In this document: positions 63,297 through 64,000 of the stretch, one piece after another | How positions within the stretch are numbered: position 1 is the stretch's first letter | How the letters are laid out: the number at the start of each line of letters is the position of its first letter | Source of the DNA: Chloroherpeton thalassium ATCC 35110 | GTDB taxonomy: Bacteria; Bacteroidota; Chlorobiia; Chlorobiales; Chloroherpetonaceae | Reading direction: 5' to 3' | Length of the DNA stretch: 64,000 nt | NCBI RefSeq assembly: GCF_000020525.1 | Contig: NC_011026.1 | Coordinates: forward strand, 558,001-622,000 | The notes under the pieces: generated by a model | What the model saw: the letters and a program-made list of their open reading frames with translations, nothing else | Database searches by the model: none | What the model was told of the DNA's origin: nothing | Position numbers and translations under genes: made by a program

Positions 63297-63331
63297 AAAA
63301 CTCCCTGAAGGAGACAGGCTTCTTCAGGGAG
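63297..63331 (-). terminator. Terminator between hydrolase and SDR genes
   Basis: CTCCCTGAAG/CTTCAGGGAG stem (63301-63310/63322-63331) with TTTT on the minus side (complement of 63297-63300). It may work in both directions; the T-run is short. Confidence 0.5.
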
Positions 63332-63375
63332 AAATCGCACGCAACTAAGACGCCAACACACAGAAATTTCTTGAA

Positions 63376-64000
63376 TTATCCATAAACCGTCTGGTCAATT
63401 TTCTTGAACATTTTTCTGAATGGATAGCTGAACAGGAGCATCCGCGATCGGGATTTGCTCAGCGCGTTCAGAAAAAGCCCGGTTTTGCTATCGCTCCAAC
63501 TGCTGGCCATTTTCACGGCCATGTCGGCAGCGACCGTTGGCGGCTGTGCGAAAATATCTTGTACCTTCAAAAACGTATCCATGCGCTTCTGAAGCTCCGG
63601 CGTTGGATTGTGCACTGAAAGAATTTCCGTTCTGACCAAACCCGGATTGAGCAGCATGATTTCAATGCCGGTATTTTTATACTCCTCCGCAAGCGCAAAA
63701 GTCATGCGGTAAATCGCGGCTTTGGACGAGCCATAGGCGCTAAAATACGGGGTGTTATTTTGCTCCGTTCCCGCGCCAGCCATGTTGATAAGCTTCCCTT
63801 TGCCCTGCTTCAAAAAATAGATGAGCGCTGCCCGTGAGCCATGATAAGTTCCTTTAACATTGATGTCGATCGGTTTATACCACGCATCGAGCGAGGCATC
63901 TACAATTCGCTTAAACGGCTCGGCAACGCCGGCGTTGTTAATCATCACATCCAATTTGCCAAAATGCGCAACGGTTTTTTCAATCAGTTGCTCGACCTCC
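63376..64000 (-). CDS. Short-chain dehydrogenase/reductase, C-terminal part (runs off the right edge)
   Basis: On the minus strand the frame is open to the window edge, giving 207 codons. Present are LDVMINNAGVAE (NNAG motif), INMAGAG (active-site strand), PYFSAYGSSKAAIY (Tyr-x-x-x-Lys pair) and LLNPGLVRTEI. The cofactor-binding TGxxxGIG motif lies beyond the edge. This is a classical SDR; its substrate cannot be told. The C-terminal tail (FSYPFRKMFKKIDQTVYG) is longer than usual. Confidence 0.9.
   Translation of the reverse strand, partial: EVEQLIEKTVAHFGKLDVMINNAGVAEPFKRIVDASLDAWYKPIDINVKGTYHGSRAALIYFLKQGKGKLINMAGAGTEQNNTPYFSAYGSSKAAIYRMTFALAEEYKNTGIEIMLLNPGLVRTEILSVHNPTPELQKRMDTFLKVQDIFAQPPTVAADMAVKMASSWSDSKTGLFLNALSKSRSRMLLFSYPFRKMFKKIDQTVYG

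Overview
The window looks like chromosomal core DNA of a green sulfur bacterium-like member of the Chlorobi/Bacteroidota lineage, of moderate GC content; Chloroherpeton is a plausible source. This is inferred from a Rieske protein with a Chlorobi-type Tat/anchor segment, an atpDC operon carrying only beta and epsilon, a secreted protein with a type IX secretion sorting domain (NYPNPFNPST motif), a DUF3078-like outer-membrane protein, and lipid-A/Kdo and LptE genes. There is no rRNA, CRISPR array, transposase or prophage. One tRNA gene is visible.

Layout. 1-6.8 kb: the 5' part of a Rieske gene running off the left edge (minus), a DinB-like protein, a Ppx/GppA phosphatase, an orphan OmpR-type response regulator behind a hairpin-rich leader, an LD-carboxypeptidase, ATP synthase epsilon and beta, and tRNA-Thr(CGU). 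7-14.3 kb (plus): the AmmeMemoRadiSam pair AmrS-AmrB, a membrane coiled-coil protein, a WD40 protein, a QueD/PTPS-type enzyme with GTP cyclohydrolase I, a polysaccharide deacetylase and an AI-2E family permease. 14.3-21.7 kb (minus): a multi-PAS/GAF hybrid histidine kinase split into two reading frames by an in-frame TAA, then a GT-C-type membrane protein and a GT2 glycosyltransferase. 21.9-31 kb (plus): a PpiD-like foldase, a TPR lipoprotein-like protein, inositol monophosphatase, an LpoA-like TPR plus periplasmic-binding protein, and a T9SS cargo protein whose signal peptide is separated from the mature protein by an in-frame TAA.

31-42.5 kb: a PolB-type 3'-5' exonuclease, a CHASE2 adenylate cyclase, a lipoprotein MsrB, a MacAB-like efflux operon, RelA/SpoT, and an outer-membrane barrel fused to a ComEA-like helix-hairpin-helix domain. 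42.6-51 kb: GcvT, ComB-like phosphatase, FtsK, acetate kinase, another GT2 and a small winged-helix-like protein. 51-64 kb: a GH13-fold protein that has lost all catalytic carboxylates, KdtA, LptE, QueA, TrpS, a DUF3078-like protein, a HAD phosphatase, ArgS, an HD phosphohydrolase, YtxH, an alpha/beta hydrolase and the C-terminal part of a short-chain dehydrogenase at the right edge.

Themes: envelope biogenesis (Kdo transfer, LptE, foldase, glycosyltransferases, T9SS cargo), second-messenger signalling (ppGpp, cAMP, phosphorelay) and pterin/queuosine chemistry (FolE, QueD-like, QueA). The observations most worth a second look are the two genes broken by in-frame TAA codons, the GH13 pseudoenzyme, the barrel-HhH fusion, and the structured leader upstream of the orphan response regulator.
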